NCBI GenBank assembly: GCA_035575715.1
Contig: DATLXN010000051.1
Span: 14,157-78,156, forward strand
Direction: 5' to 3'
DNA: 64,000 nucleotides
Source of the DNA: JACCSI01 sp035575715
GTDB taxonomy: Bacteria; Acidobacteriota; Vicinamibacteria; Vicinamibacterales; UBA2999
Positions 33,242 to 42,501 of this stretch are shown here, piece by piece. Under the pieces are notes generated by a model. It did not search any database. It saw only the letters and a list, made by a program, of their open reading frames with translations, and was not told the DNA's origin. The first letter of the stretch is position 1, and each line of letters begins with the position of its first letter. The translations under genes were made by a program, and so were the position numbers.

Positions 33242-34306
33242 TCAGAGTTTCGCCGACGCCGCTCTCGCCAGATAGTGAACCCGCGCGCCAAAGGTCGCGA
33301 AGCGCGGATCGTCGGTTTGCCCCGCAACAAACCGGTAGTAGATCTGCTGGATCACCACCGCAATCTTGAACAGCGCAAACACTTCAAAATAGCGCAGCGT
33401 CGACAGATCGCGCCCGCTGCGCGTCTGATAGCGGTCGATCACCTCCGCTGGCGTCAGCCAGCCGGGCAGACTGGTCACTGTCGATAACGCATCGTGTTGC
33501 TCCGGCGGCGCAGTCGGCATCCAGTAGGCCAACACAATGCCGAGGTCGACCAGTGGGTCGCCCAGCGCGCTCATCTCCCAATCGAACACCGCGACGATCT
33601 GGTCCGGGTTGCCGGCTGACAGCATCAAGTTGTCCAACTTGAAATCGCCATGCACCACCGACGGCCGCAGCGGATCGGGCGGGAGTTCGGCAACCAGCCA
33701 CGCGGCGAGCGCGTCCATTTCCGGCACGTCGGTTGTTTGTGAACGCTGCCACCGCTCGCTCCATCCGCGCACCTGCCGGCCGACGAACCCAGCCGGCTTC
33801 CCGAGATGGCCGAGCCCGGCACGCTCGACGTCGATCGCGTGTAAATCCGCCAACGCATCGATCAGGGCGGTACCGACGCGCCGTCGCATCTCAAGGTTGT
33901 CTTTGATCGATGGCGGCTCTTCATGGCGCACGACGATGCCGTGGCGGCGTTCCATGATGTAGAACACTGAGCCAACGATGGCCGGATCTTCATTCAGCAG
34001 ATAGACCCGCGGCGCGAGCGGGAACACCGGATGCATCGCGCTCAGCCAGCGGAACTCGCGGGCCATGTCATGCGCCGTCGGTGGGACCGGGCCAAAGGGC
34101 GGCCGCCGGAGCACCAGCTCGGTGCCACCAAAGCGCAGCAGGTAGGTCAGGTTTGAATGGCCGCCGGGGAACTGCGCCACTTCCATCGCCGCGCCGAGGT
34201 CGAGCCCGTTGATGCCGCAGGCCGGGAGGCGCTGACGCACCCACTGTTCGAGCGCTGCCCAATCCAACTGCTCGGCGGTGCGGACTGCTCGCGCGTCCGT
34301 GGTCAT
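33242..34306 (-). CDS. Phosphotransferase family protein, ACAD10/APH-like
   Basis: From ATG 34306 the product has 354 residues, with an aminoglycoside-phosphotransferase-type kinase fold: FPGGHSNLTYLLRFG, ELVLRRPPFG, Brenner loop VVHGDFKLDNLMLS and metal site AVFDWEMSALGDPLVDLG. Members of this branch occur next to acyl-CoA dehydrogenases and match the N-terminus of ACAD10/11, which phosphorylate 4-hydroxyacyl-CoAs in hydroxy-fatty-acid catabolism. The acyl-CoA genes around it support that role. It overlaps the MaoC gene by 4 bases. Confidence 0.88.
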   Translation of the reverse strand: MTTDARAVRTAEQLDWAALEQWVRQRLPACGINGLDLGAAMEVAQFPGGHSNLTYLLRFGGTELVLRRPPFGPVPPTAHDMAREFRWLSAMHPVFPLAPRVYLLNEDPAIVGSVFYIMERRHGIVVRHEEPPSIKDNLEMRRRVGTALIDALADLHAIDVERAGLGHLGKPAGFVGRQVRGWSERWQRSQTTDVPEMDALAAWLVAELPPDPLRPSVVHGDFKLDNLMLSAGNPDQIVAVFDWEMSALGDPLVDLGIVLAYWMPTAPPEQHDALSTVTSLPGWLTPAEVIDRYQTRSGRDLSTLRYFEVFALFKIAVVIQQIYYRFVAGQTDDPRFATFGARVHYLARAASAKL

Positions 34307-34761
34307 GCCGCCGAATACCGGACGACCCACTCGGCGACGACCGCCGGCTTGTCGCTGCCGTCGCGCTCCACGGTCACCTGCCACGTCGCTTGCGCGCCGC
34401 CGTCGACCGTGGCGAGCGACGCAAGGGTGATCCGCGCTCGAATCCGCGCGTCGGCCGGGACTGCCGAGACAAAGCGGACGCGGTTCAGGCCGTAGTTGAT
34501 CGTCATGCGCAGTCCGCCGAGCGAGATCGCGTTGCGCATCAACGCACTGATCAGCGACAGGGTCAGGAAGCCGTGCGCGATGGGCGTGCCATACGGCGAA
34601 TCCACGGCGGCACGTTCGGCATCGACGTGAATCCACTGGTGATCCCCGGTCGCATCGGCGAAGGCATGGATGCGCTCCTGCGTGACCACGACCCAGTCAC
34701 TGACGCCGACCTCGCGTCCCTCATACTCGCGCAACTCCGCGAGGTCGGCAATGGTGATCAC
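34303..34761 (-). CDS. MaoC-like (R)-enoyl-CoA hydratase
   Basis: A 152-residue hot-dog-fold hydratase. The hydratase-2 motif is ATGDHQWIHVDAERAA (catalytic Asp and His), followed by TPIAHGFLTLSLISAL and NYGLNRVRFVSAVP. It hydrates trans-2-enoyl-CoA to (R)-3-hydroxyacyl-CoA. It overlaps the FadB-like gene upstream and the kinase gene downstream by 4 bases each, so the three form one operon. Confidence 0.9.
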   Translation of the reverse strand: MITIADLAELREYEGREVGVSDWVVVTQERIHAFADATGDHQWIHVDAERAAVDSPYGTPIAHGFLTLSLISALMRNAISLGGLRMTINYGLNRVRFVSAVPADARIRARITLASLATVDGGAQATWQVTVERDGSDKPAVVAEWVVRYSAA

Positions 34762-36884
34762 GCCGGCTCGTGATGGAAGCCGCGACCTTCCTGGACCAGG
34801 CGCTCGAGCATCGGCGCCGGCTCCCAGTAGTCGCCGAACTGTTCGCGGTAGTTGCGCACGCGGTCGAGGACCGTTGGCAGCCCAATGGTGTCGGCATAGA
34901 ACATCGGACCGCCACGTCGCCGTGGAAAGCCAAAGCCGTGGCAGTAGATGACATCGATATCGCTGGCGCGAATCGCATAGCCGTCCTCGAGCACCCGTGC
35001 CCCTTCGTTAGCCAGCGCGGTCGTAATACGCGCGATGATCTCGTCGTCGGCAATAGGGCGCCGGGTGATGCCTCGTTTGGCGGCCGCTTCGGCGGCAATG
35101 TGATCGACCAATGGATCCGCAATGCGAACGCGGCTGCCGGGTTCGTACTTGTACCAGCCGGCACCGGTCTTCTGCCCGTATCGACCCATTTCAAACAACC
35201 GATCGGGTACCTCGGACTGCGGGCCTTCGGCGCGGGTCTTGCCGATCGAGTTCAGGTATTGACGGATGCGCGCCCCGACGTCGATGCCGGCAATGTCCTG
35301 CATCCCGAATGGCCCGACCGGCATGCCGAAGTCGGTCAGTGCCTTGTCGATCTGTGCGACGGTGGCGCCTTCTTCGAGGAGGAGGTAGGCCTCGCGCATG
35401 TAATAGGCGAGCATCCGATTGGCAACGAAGCCAAAGCAATTGCCGACCACGACACCAACCTTATTGAGCTTGCGTCCGAGCTTGAGCGAGGTCGCCACCA
35501 TTTCCTTGCTCGTCTCGCGTCCGCGGACGATCTCCAGCAACTTCATGACATTGGCCGGGCTGAAGAAATGATGGCCGATGACCTGGGCCGGGCGTCCACT
35601 CGCTTGCGCGAACTCATCGATATCGAGGGTTGAGGTGTTCGACGCCAGCACGCAATCCGGGCGCGTAACCTTGGCGAGTTCGGCGAACGTGGATTTTTTC
35701 AAGTCCATGTTCTCGAAAATGGCTTCGACGACGATGTCGACATCGTCAAAGCCTTCGTAGGTGGTGGTGGGCGTGATTAGCGCCAGCGTCTTGGCCATCG
35801 CGTCCGCGGTCATCTTGCCCTTGGCCACGGTCGATTCGTAATTCTTGCGAATCGTGATCATGCCGCGATCGACGACCTCCTGGTCGACGTCTTTCAACAG
35901 CACGGGAATGCCGGCGTTGGCATAGGCCATCGCGATTCCGCCGCCCATGGTGCCGGCGCCGATGACTGCGGCCTTCTTGATGTCGCGCGCCGCTGTGTCC
36001 TTTGGAATATCCGGAATCTTTGCCACTTCGCGCTCGGCGAAGAACATGTGGACCAGCGCGTGGGACTCGTCCGAGAGCACGCAGTCGGCAAAGAGCTCGC
36101 GCTCGCGCGCCGAGCCCTGTTCGAAATCCATCGTCAGCGCGGCTTCAATGGCATCGACACAGGCAAAGGGCGCCTGCGCGCCTTTCGCGGTCTTGGCCAG
36201 TGCGGCACGGGTTGCAGCGCAGGCGGCGAGGCCGGCCGCGCGATCGGCGATCTTGGCGTGCCGATCGCGGGTCTTGGGTGGCTCGCCGGCATCGGCCTTG
36301 CCACGTGCAAAGGTGATCGCCGCGGCAATCAGATCGCCCTCGACCACCTCGTCGATGATGCCGTCGGACAACGCACGCGCGGCGGAAATCATCGTGCCCT
36401 GCGTGCACAGCGCCAAGGCGGTGCCTGGACCACACAACCGCGGCAGTCGCTGGGTGCCGCCGGCGCCGGGAATGATGCCCAGCGTGACTTCCGGCTGGCC
36501 CACCTTGGCGGTCGCGACCGCGACGCGGTAGTGACAGGCCATCGCGAACTCGAGCCCGCCGCCGAGGGCATGACCATGGATCGCCGCGACCAGCGGTTTG
36601 CCGACATCTTCGATCTGTTTCAGACGGGCATGCACCGACTCGGAGCGCTCGAGCGACTGCGCGCGCGTCTCGAGCGTCTTGAAGACATTGATGTCGGCGC
36701 CGGCGATAAACGTGGTGCCGCTGCCAATCAGCACGATGGCATCCGCGCCAGGGTCCTGACCGGCCCGCGCGACCGCGTCGGTAATGCCCTCGGGCACGCC
36801 GGGACTCAGCGCGTTCACCGGTGGATTCTGAATGGTAATGATGGCGACGCGCTGCCGCACGTCATAGTGCACGAGCTGTGACAT
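34758..36884 (-). CDS. fadB: Bifunctional enoyl-CoA hydratase/3-hydroxyacyl-CoA dehydrogenase
   Basis: A 708-residue FadB/FadJ-like fusion catalysing two successive beta-oxidation steps. The N-terminal crotonase domain (about 1-190) has GTTFIAGADINVF and IHGHALGGGLEFAMACHYR. The NAD-binding domain starts near 308 (AAVIGAGTMGGGIAMAYANA) with HHFFSPANVMKLLEIVRG, and two C-terminal dehydrogenase domains follow (GNCFGFVANRML; CHGFGFPRRRGGPMFYAD). The domain order hydratase-dehydrogenase is normal. The symbol is by similarity. Confidence 0.92.
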   Translation of the reverse strand: MSQLVHYDVRQRVAIITIQNPPVNALSPGVPEGITDAVARAGQDPGADAIVLIGSGTTFIAGADINVFKTLETRAQSLERSESVHARLKQIEDVGKPLVAAIHGHALGGGLEFAMACHYRVAVATAKVGQPEVTLGIIPGAGGTQRLPRLCGPGTALALCTQGTMISAARALSDGIIDEVVEGDLIAAAITFARGKADAGEPPKTRDRHAKIADRAAGLAACAATRAALAKTAKGAQAPFACVDAIEAALTMDFEQGSARERELFADCVLSDESHALVHMFFAEREVAKIPDIPKDTAARDIKKAAVIGAGTMGGGIAMAYANAGIPVLLKDVDQEVVDRGMITIRKNYESTVAKGKMTADAMAKTLALITPTTTYEGFDDVDIVVEAIFENMDLKKSTFAELAKVTRPDCVLASNTSTLDIDEFAQASGRPAQVIGHHFFSPANVMKLLEIVRGRETSKEMVATSLKLGRKLNKVGVVVGNCFGFVANRMLAYYMREAYLLLEEGATVAQIDKALTDFGMPVGPFGMQDIAGIDVGARIRQYLNSIGKTRAEGPQSEVPDRLFEMGRYGQKTGAGWYKYEPGSRVRIADPLVDHIAAEAAAKRGITRRPIADDEIIARITTALANEGARVLEDGYAIRASDIDVIYCHGFGFPRRRGGPMFYADTIGLPTVLDRVRNYREQFGDYWEPAPMLERLVQEGRGFHHEPA

Positions 36885-36918
36885 GGGGCGCTACAGTATC
36901 ATGCGGCCCGGAGCGCCC

Positions 36919-38124
36919 GTGGACTTCGACCATTCGCAGAAAATCAAAGACCTCCAGACGCGGCTGACCGCGTTCATGGACCAGCACGTCTATCCCAACG
37001 AGCGCGAGTTCCGCGCCCAGATTGCGCACGGCGATCGCTGGCAACCGACGGCGGTCATCGAAGATCTCAAGCCGAAGGCACGAGCCGCCGGGTTATGGAA
37101 TCTGTTCCTGCCCGACAGTGCGCTCGGCGCCGGACTGACCAACCGTGAGTACGCGCCGCTGTGCGAGATCATGGGCCGCTCGCCGGGGTTTGCGCCGGAG
37201 GTGTTCAACTGCTCAGCGCCCGACACCGGCAACATGGAAGTACTCGTGCGCTACGCGACAGACCAGCAGAAGCAACAGTGGCTTGCGCCGTTGCTTGCCG
37301 GCGAGATGCGATCGTGTTTCGCAATGACCGAACCGGCCGTCGCCTCGTCCGACGCGACCAATATTCAGTCGCGGATTGAACGGGACGGCGACGAATATGT
37401 GATCAACGGCCACAAGTGGTGGATCTCTGGCGCCGGCGATCCACGCTGCCGCATTGCGATCTTCATGGGCCGCAGCAATCCCGACGCGCCGCGCCATCAG
37501 CAACAGTCGATGGTCCTGGTGCCGATGGATACGCCCGGCGTGCGCATCAAACGCATGCTGCCGGTGTTCGGGTTCGATGACGCCCCGCACGGCCACGCCG
37601 AGATCGTCTTCGACAACGTCCGGGTGCCGGCGGGCCATATGCTGCTTGGCGAAGGCCGCGGGTTCGAGATCGCTCAGGGCCGGCTCGGGCCAGGGCGCAT
37701 TCACCACTGCATGCGGCTGATTGGCATCGCCGAACGCGCCCTTGAATTCATGTGCGCTCGCGTCAAAGCGCGCGTCGCCTTCGGCAAGACGTTGGCGGAG
37801 CAAGGGACGATTCGCGCCAACATCGCCGAATCGCGCCTGGAGATCGACCAGGCGCGGCTGTTGACACTGCGCGCCGCCTATTTGATGGACACTGTGGGCA
37901 ATAAGGCAGCCCGCTCGGAGATTGCCCAGATCAAAGTCGTCGCGCCACGCATCGCCCTTCGCGTCCTCGATCGCGCGATCCAGGCGCATGGCGCCGCAGG
38001 CATCTCCGATGACTTTCCGCTCGCCCATGCCTGGGCGCACGCCCGGACGCTGCGGCTGGCCGACGGCCCCGACGAAGTCCACCTCGAGGCGATCGCCAAG
38101 ATCGAATTACACAAGGTCAACTGA
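36919..38124 (+). CDS. Acyl-CoA dehydrogenase
   Basis: I choose GTG 36919 because GGAG lies 6-7 bases upstream and family members start with MDF-like text; ATG 36901 and ATG 36883 are also in frame, the latter overlapping the divergent fadB start. The 401-residue flavoprotein has CFAMTEPAVASSDATN and INGHKWWISGAGDPRC (FAD/substrate), RVAFGKTLAEQG and the C-terminal IQAHGAAGISDDFPLA. It forms the 2,3-double bond of acyl-CoA. Only about 35 bases separate it from the divergent operon, so the promoters must overlap. Confidence 0.9.
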   Translation: MDFDHSQKIKDLQTRLTAFMDQHVYPNEREFRAQIAHGDRWQPTAVIEDLKPKARAAGLWNLFLPDSALGAGLTNREYAPLCEIMGRSPGFAPEVFNCSAPDTGNMEVLVRYATDQQKQQWLAPLLAGEMRSCFAMTEPAVASSDATNIQSRIERDGDEYVINGHKWWISGAGDPRCRIAIFMGRSNPDAPRHQQQSMVLVPMDTPGVRIKRMLPVFGFDDAPHGHAEIVFDNVRVPAGHMLLGEGRGFEIAQGRLGPGRIHHCMRLIGIAERALEFMCARVKARVAFGKTLAEQGTIRANIAESRLEIDQARLLTLRAAYLMDTVGNKAARSEIAQIKVVAPRIALRVLDRAIQAHGAAGISDDFPLAHAWAHARTLRLADGPDEVHLEAIAKIELHKVN

Positions 38125-39817
38125 CCGGCTTGCGGGCGGCCTCGTCGCGCAGGACGCGATACAAAATCTTGCCGACCGTACTTTGCGGCAGGCTGTCCCG
38201 CAGCTCAATCTCGGTCGGCACTTTATAGGCCGCGAGATTCTTTTTGCAATACGCGCGCAGTTCGTCGACCGACACATCCGCGTCGCGCGGGACGACGCAG
38301 GCCTTGACCACTTCGCCGTGGTACTTGTCGGGAATACCAATCACGGCGACCATCCGCACCGCGGTGTGGGTATACAGCACGCCTTCCACCTCTGACGGAT
38401 AGACGTTGAAGCCGTCGACGATGATCATGTCTTTCTTGCGCTGGACGATCGACGTATACCCGTCAGCATCCATCGTCGCCACGTCGCCGGTGTGGAACCA
38501 GACACGGCCATCGGCGTCCTCACGCAGCACGTTGGCGCTCTCGTCCGGCTTGCGCCAGTAGCCTTTCATCACTTGCGGGCCGCAGATGCACAGTTCGCCG
38601 GACTCACCAAGCGGCATCTCGTTGGCGCCGGTTTCGACGTCGACAATCTTGAAGTCGGTGTCCGGCATCGGCAGGCCAATCGTGCCCGGCTTGCGGCGGC
38701 CCAGGTGCGGCGTCGAGTGGGTCACCGGTGAGGTCTCGGACAGACCGTAGCCCTCGTTGAGGGTCCGACCGATGCGGGTCTCAAATTCTTCAATCACCTC
38801 GATTGGGCACGGCGCGCCGCCGGTGTTGAAGGTGCGGACCTGATCAAGGTTGTAGTCCTTGACCTTCGGGTGGGCGAGCAGCGACACGTAGACGGTGGGC
38901 ACGGCGGGGAAGTAGGTCGGTTGGAAATCGCGAATCGCCGCCAGCACCGCTTCGACATCGTACTTAGGAATGATGATCTGCAGCCCCCCGACCCAGACAC
39001 CGGTCATCATGCACACCGTGAAGGCGTAGATGTGGAAGTAGGGGATCACGACGAGATAACGGCCTTCACCGCGATGGTAGGTGCGGTAATGCCACGTCTC
39101 GTTCTGGACCACGTTGGCGAAGATGTTGGCGTGGGTCAGCATCGCCGCCTTGGGCGTTCCTGTGGTCCCTCCGGTGTACTGAAGCACGGCCAGGTCGTCG
39201 GGCGCGATGGCCACCCGAGGCAGATCGCTTCCGTCATCCATGGCGATCAGATCGCTGAACGCGAGCGCAGGCTCCACACGCGGCGGCGGCGCCTGCTCGG
39301 CCGAGTATTCGCCCAGCGAGGTGACGACGACATGCTGTAAATGCGTTTGGCCACAGACGTCATGAGCGAGCGGCGCCAGGCGATCGAGGGTGATCAGGAC
39401 TTTGATGCCCGAGTCGTCAGCCACGCTCATCAGTTCGCGCGACGTATAAATCGGATTGATATTGACGACCACCGCGCCCAGCCGCAGCGTCGCGAACGCT
39501 GAGATGACGTACTGCGGGCAGTTGGGCAGCATGACGCCGACGCGATCGCCTTTGACCACCCCCAGGCGCACCAACCCCGCCGCCAGACGATCGGTGCGCC
39601 GCTTGAGCTCGCGATACGACAGCGTTGCGCCGAGAAAGGCGGTCGCATCCGCATCTGGTGTTTCAACGGCCGTCGTCGACAGAATTTCGTACAGGGGCCG
39701 GCCCGGGTACGACAAGTTGCGTCGCACCCAGTAGTCGTAATGCTTTAACCACGGCCGCGCCGCGTATATCGATCCGTTGGCGTTAGTGTCCGGCAATGGT
39801 CCGGCCTCCGTCGACAA
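38117..39817 (-). CDS. fadD: Long-chain fatty acid-CoA ligase
   Basis: A 566-residue AMP-binding enzyme activating fatty acids to acyl-CoA. Motifs are LQYTGGTTGTPKAAMLTH (phosphate loop), NEGYGLSETSPVTH, VWFHTGDVATMDADGY and QRKKDMIIVDGFNVYPSEVE (fatty-acyl-CoA-synthase signature), with Lys near the C-terminus in LPQSTVGKILYR. The start is probably TTG 39817 with AGGTGA upstream, overlapping the SDR gene by 35 bases. It also overlaps the end of the convergent acyl-CoA dehydrogenase gene by 8 bases. Confidence 0.9.
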   Translation of the reverse strand: MSTEAGPLPDTNANGSIYAARPWLKHYDYWVRRNLSYPGRPLYEILSTTAVETPDADATAFLGATLSYRELKRRTDRLAAGLVRLGVVKGDRVGVMLPNCPQYVISAFATLRLGAVVVNINPIYTSRELMSVADDSGIKVLITLDRLAPLAHDVCGQTHLQHVVVTSLGEYSAEQAPPPRVEPALAFSDLIAMDDGSDLPRVAIAPDDLAVLQYTGGTTGTPKAAMLTHANIFANVVQNETWHYRTYHRGEGRYLVVIPYFHIYAFTVCMMTGVWVGGLQIIIPKYDVEAVLAAIRDFQPTYFPAVPTVYVSLLAHPKVKDYNLDQVRTFNTGGAPCPIEVIEEFETRIGRTLNEGYGLSETSPVTHSTPHLGRRKPGTIGLPMPDTDFKIVDVETGANEMPLGESGELCICGPQVMKGYWRKPDESANVLREDADGRVWFHTGDVATMDADGYTSIVQRKKDMIIVDGFNVYPSEVEGVLYTHTAVRMVAVIGIPDKYHGEVVKACVVPRDADVSVDELRAYCKKNLAAYKVPTEIELRDSLPQSTVGKILYRVLRDEAARKPVS

Positions 39818-40562
39818 CGATCACCTGGCCGGTGATGTAGTTGGACGCGTCAGCGGCGAGGAAGACCGCGACGCCCTTGAGTTCGCCTTCTGCCCCGACG
39901 CGGGGGATCGGCGAGGACGCCTTGATCGACGGCTCCGCGAGGGGAATCGCCGGGTCGGCCAACCGTGAATGAAAAAAGCCCGGCGCGATGGCGTTGACGC
40001 GGATGTTGTCGCGGCCCCACGACGCGGCCAGCTCGCGGGTCAGTCCCATCAACCCGGCCTTGGTCGCGGCATAGCCGGCGTAATGTGGCCCACGCACTGA
40101 GGAATTCAGACCGGCGATCGATGCGACGTTGATGATCCGGCCGTACTGCTTCTTGATCATCTCGCGCCCCGCCGACTGCGCGAACAAGAACGCACCGGTC
40201 AGATTCACGTCCAGCACCTTCTGCCATTTGTCGAGCGGCATCGTCTCAGGCTTTTCGCCCCAGGTAATCCCGGCGTTATTCACCAGGATATCGACCTGGC
40301 CAAAGGCCTTGATGGTGCCGTCGACCACCGCCTGCACGTCGGCCTGTTTGGCGACGTCAGCGACGATCCCTTCGCAGCGAAAGCCCTGCCTGCGGAACCG
40401 CTCGACGGTTGGCGTCAGCCACTCCTCGCGTCGCGCGCATAACATCAGCGCCGCGCCCGCTTCGGCCAACCCTTCGGCCATTTCCTCGCCGAGTCCGCGC
40501 GAGCCGCCAGTGACGATGGCGACGCGTCCGGTCAGTTTGAACAAATCCTGGATGGAAGACAT
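39783..40562 (-). CDS. Short-chain dehydrogenase/reductase (SDR)
   Basis: A 259-residue classical SDR from ATG 40562. Cofactor motif TGGSRGLGEEM, NNAG in DILVNNAGITWGEK, Ser in INVASIAGLNSS, catalytic YxxxK in GYAATKAG, and the C-terminal YITGQVIVVDGGRT. It probably acts on a 3-hydroxyacyl-CoA or related alcohol with NAD(P), judged by its neighbours. It is co-transcribed with the downstream acyl-CoA ligase. Confidence 0.9.
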   Translation of the reverse strand: MSSIQDLFKLTGRVAIVTGGSRGLGEEMAEGLAEAGAALMLCARREEWLTPTVERFRRQGFRCEGIVADVAKQADVQAVVDGTIKAFGQVDILVNNAGITWGEKPETMPLDKWQKVLDVNLTGAFLFAQSAGREMIKKQYGRIINVASIAGLNSSVRGPHYAGYAATKAGLMGLTRELAASWGRDNIRVNAIAPGFFHSRLADPAIPLAEPSIKASSPIPRVGAEGELKGVAVFLAADASNYITGQVIVVDGGRTIAGH

Positions 40563-40594
40563 GTGTGCCCGCTTATACTGGCCGCCCAATCGAC

Positions 40595-42325
40595 ATGTCA
40601 ACCAATCCACGCACGACGCTCGGGGGCGGTACCTTTCTAACACGGCCGCTGGCCGCGGCGGATCTGTTCACGCGCGAGGACCTGACCGATGAGCAGCGCC
40701 TGTTCGGGCAAACCGCCGCTGAGTTCATGAAAGGCGAGGTCATCCCCAATGAAGCGAAGCTATTCGCGCATGACTGGGCCTTCACGCGCCAGCTGCTGAG
40801 GAAGGCTGCCGACCTCGATCTGCTGCGGCTGGAGATCCCCGCCGCCTACGGTGGGTTAGGGCTCGACAAAATCAGCGCCGCCTATGTCGGCGAGCAGATT
40901 GCGATCAATCCATCGTTTGGCGGCTCGCTCGGCGCGCACACCTCGATTGGCACCCTGCCGATCGTCTATTTCGGGACCGACGCCCAGAAAGAACGCTACC
41001 TGCCCAAGCTGGCCAGCGCGGAATGGATCGGCGCCTATGCACTGACCGAACCGCATTCCGGATCCGATGCCTTGTCGGCCAAGACCACCGCCCGCCTGAC
41101 GCCGGACGGCAAACACTATCTGCTCAACGGGCAGAAGGCGTGGATCACCAATGGTGGGTTCGCGGACGTGTTCACCATCTTTGCCAAGGTCGACGGCGAG
41201 AAGTTCACCGCCTTCATCGTCGAACGGACGATGGGCGTGATCAGTGGCGCCGATGAGAAGAAGCTCGGCCTCGACGGTTCGTCAACGACGGTGCTGATGC
41301 TCGACAACGTAGCGGTGCCGGTTGAGAACGTCCTCGGCACCATTGGCGAAGGCCACAAGGTTGCGTTCAACATCCTGAATCTGGGCCGGGTCAAGCTTGG
41401 CGCGCGGAACATCTCGGGCGCCAAGCAGGCGCTGAACCAGTCGATCAAGTACGCCAAAGAGCGGCGGCAGTTTGGCAAGGCGATTGCCGAATTCGGATTG
41501 GTCAAGCAGAAGCTGGCGGAGATGTCGGTGCGCTGTTTCGTCGGCGAGGCGATGGTCTATCGCGCGCTTGGCGAAGTTGACAAAGCGCTGGAGGATATCG
41601 ACGAGGCGGATGGCGCCACGGTGCTCAAGACGATAGAGAGTTTTGCGATTGAATGCTCGATTAACAAGGTGGCGACCAGCGAAGCGCTGGCCTACGTCGT
41701 CGACGAAGCGGTGCAGGTGTTCGGCGGGAATGGCTACTCACGTGAGTTCCCGGTCGAGCGCGCCTACCGCGACGCGCGCATCACCCGCATCTATGAAGGC
41801 ACCAACGAGATCAATCGCCTGATCATCCCAACGCGGTTGCTCAAGAACGCGGCCGCGCTGTTCGGCGCGTCGGTCGAAGCGACCACCGGGTCAGCGACCT
41901 TTGCCGCAGAGCACGACCTCATCGCGCGTGCCAAGCGGCTGGCGATCACCTGTCTGCAGGCCGCGTCCGACACCTACGGCGACACGGTCAAGGACGAACA
42001 GGAGATGATGGCGCACGCGGCAAACATCATCATCGAGGTCTATGCGACCGAAAGTGCGGTGGCGCGCGCCGAGAAAATGGCGCTGGCCGGGAGTTCGCGC
42101 GCCAGCTTGGCCGCAGACGTCGCGCGGGTCTATGCCAGCGACGCCGCCGATCGCATCGCCCATGCCGCGAAGCAGGTGATTAACGCAATCGACGCAGCTG
42201 GCGCCCACCCTGACGCGATCAGCGCCGCGCTGCTGGAAGTGTCGTGTCATCGCGGCACCGATACCATTGCGTCCCGTCGCCGCATCGGCGCGGCAGCGAT
42301 TGAAGCCGGGCGCTACCCGTTCTAG
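40595..42325 (+). CDS. Acyl-CoA dehydrogenase, long (VLCAD/ACAD9-like) form
   Basis: A 576-residue enzyme from ATG 40595. The core (to about residue 400) has YALTEPHSGSDALSAKT, LNGQKAWITNGGFADVF, GVISGADEKKLGLDGSSTT, FGKAIAEFGLVKQKLAEM and IYEGTNEINRLI with the catalytic Glu. A helical C-terminal extension of about 170 residues is typical of VLCAD-like membrane-associated enzymes. It is divergent from the SDR-ligase operon, with a 32-base gap. Confidence 0.92.
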   Translation: MSTNPRTTLGGGTFLTRPLAAADLFTREDLTDEQRLFGQTAAEFMKGEVIPNEAKLFAHDWAFTRQLLRKAADLDLLRLEIPAAYGGLGLDKISAAYVGEQIAINPSFGGSLGAHTSIGTLPIVYFGTDAQKERYLPKLASAEWIGAYALTEPHSGSDALSAKTTARLTPDGKHYLLNGQKAWITNGGFADVFTIFAKVDGEKFTAFIVERTMGVISGADEKKLGLDGSSTTVLMLDNVAVPVENVLGTIGEGHKVAFNILNLGRVKLGARNISGAKQALNQSIKYAKERRQFGKAIAEFGLVKQKLAEMSVRCFVGEAMVYRALGEVDKALEDIDEADGATVLKTIESFAIECSINKVATSEALAYVVDEAVQVFGGNGYSREFPVERAYRDARITRIYEGTNEINRLIIPTRLLKNAAALFGASVEATTGSATFAAEHDLIARAKRLAITCLQAASDTYGDTVKDEQEMMAHAANIIIEVYATESAVARAEKMALAGSSRASLAADVARVYASDAADRIAHAAKQVINAIDAAGAHPDAISAALLEVSCHRGTDTIASRRRIGAAAIEAGRYPF

Positions 42326-42330
42326 TTATC

Positions 42331-42364
42331 CGCAGATTACGCAGATTACCCAGATTACGCAGAT
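42331..42364. repeat. GCAGATTAC nonamer repeat
   Basis: About three and a half units of CGCAGATTA/CCAGATTAC directly follow the acyl-CoA dehydrogenase stop. The same nonamer forms the arms of the large inverted repeat at 51653-51775. Confidence 0.8.
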
Positions 42365-42375
42365 CGAAGCAGATT

Positions 42376-42480
42376 TACCGGCTACCGGCTACCGGCTACC
42401 GGCTACCGGCTACCGGCTACCGACCACTGACGACTGACGACTGACGACTGACGACTGACGACCGACCACTGACCACTGAC
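42376..42480. repeat. Two adjoining heptamer arrays, TACCGGC then CGACTGA
   Basis: Six to seven TACCGGC units (42376-42424) pass directly into about eight units of C(G/C)ACTGA (42424-42480), ending just before the MFS gene. One array changes into the other without a gap and with the period kept at 7. Confidence 0.9.
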
Positions 42481-42501
42481 AACGACCGCCAAAGGAGCCA
42501 G

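Noticed and set aside
34307..34636. N-terminal extension of the phosphotransferase upstream of ATG 34306
   Set aside because: This part overlaps the MaoC gene in another frame and is Arg-rich shadow sequence; ATG 34306 overlaps the MaoC stop neatly.
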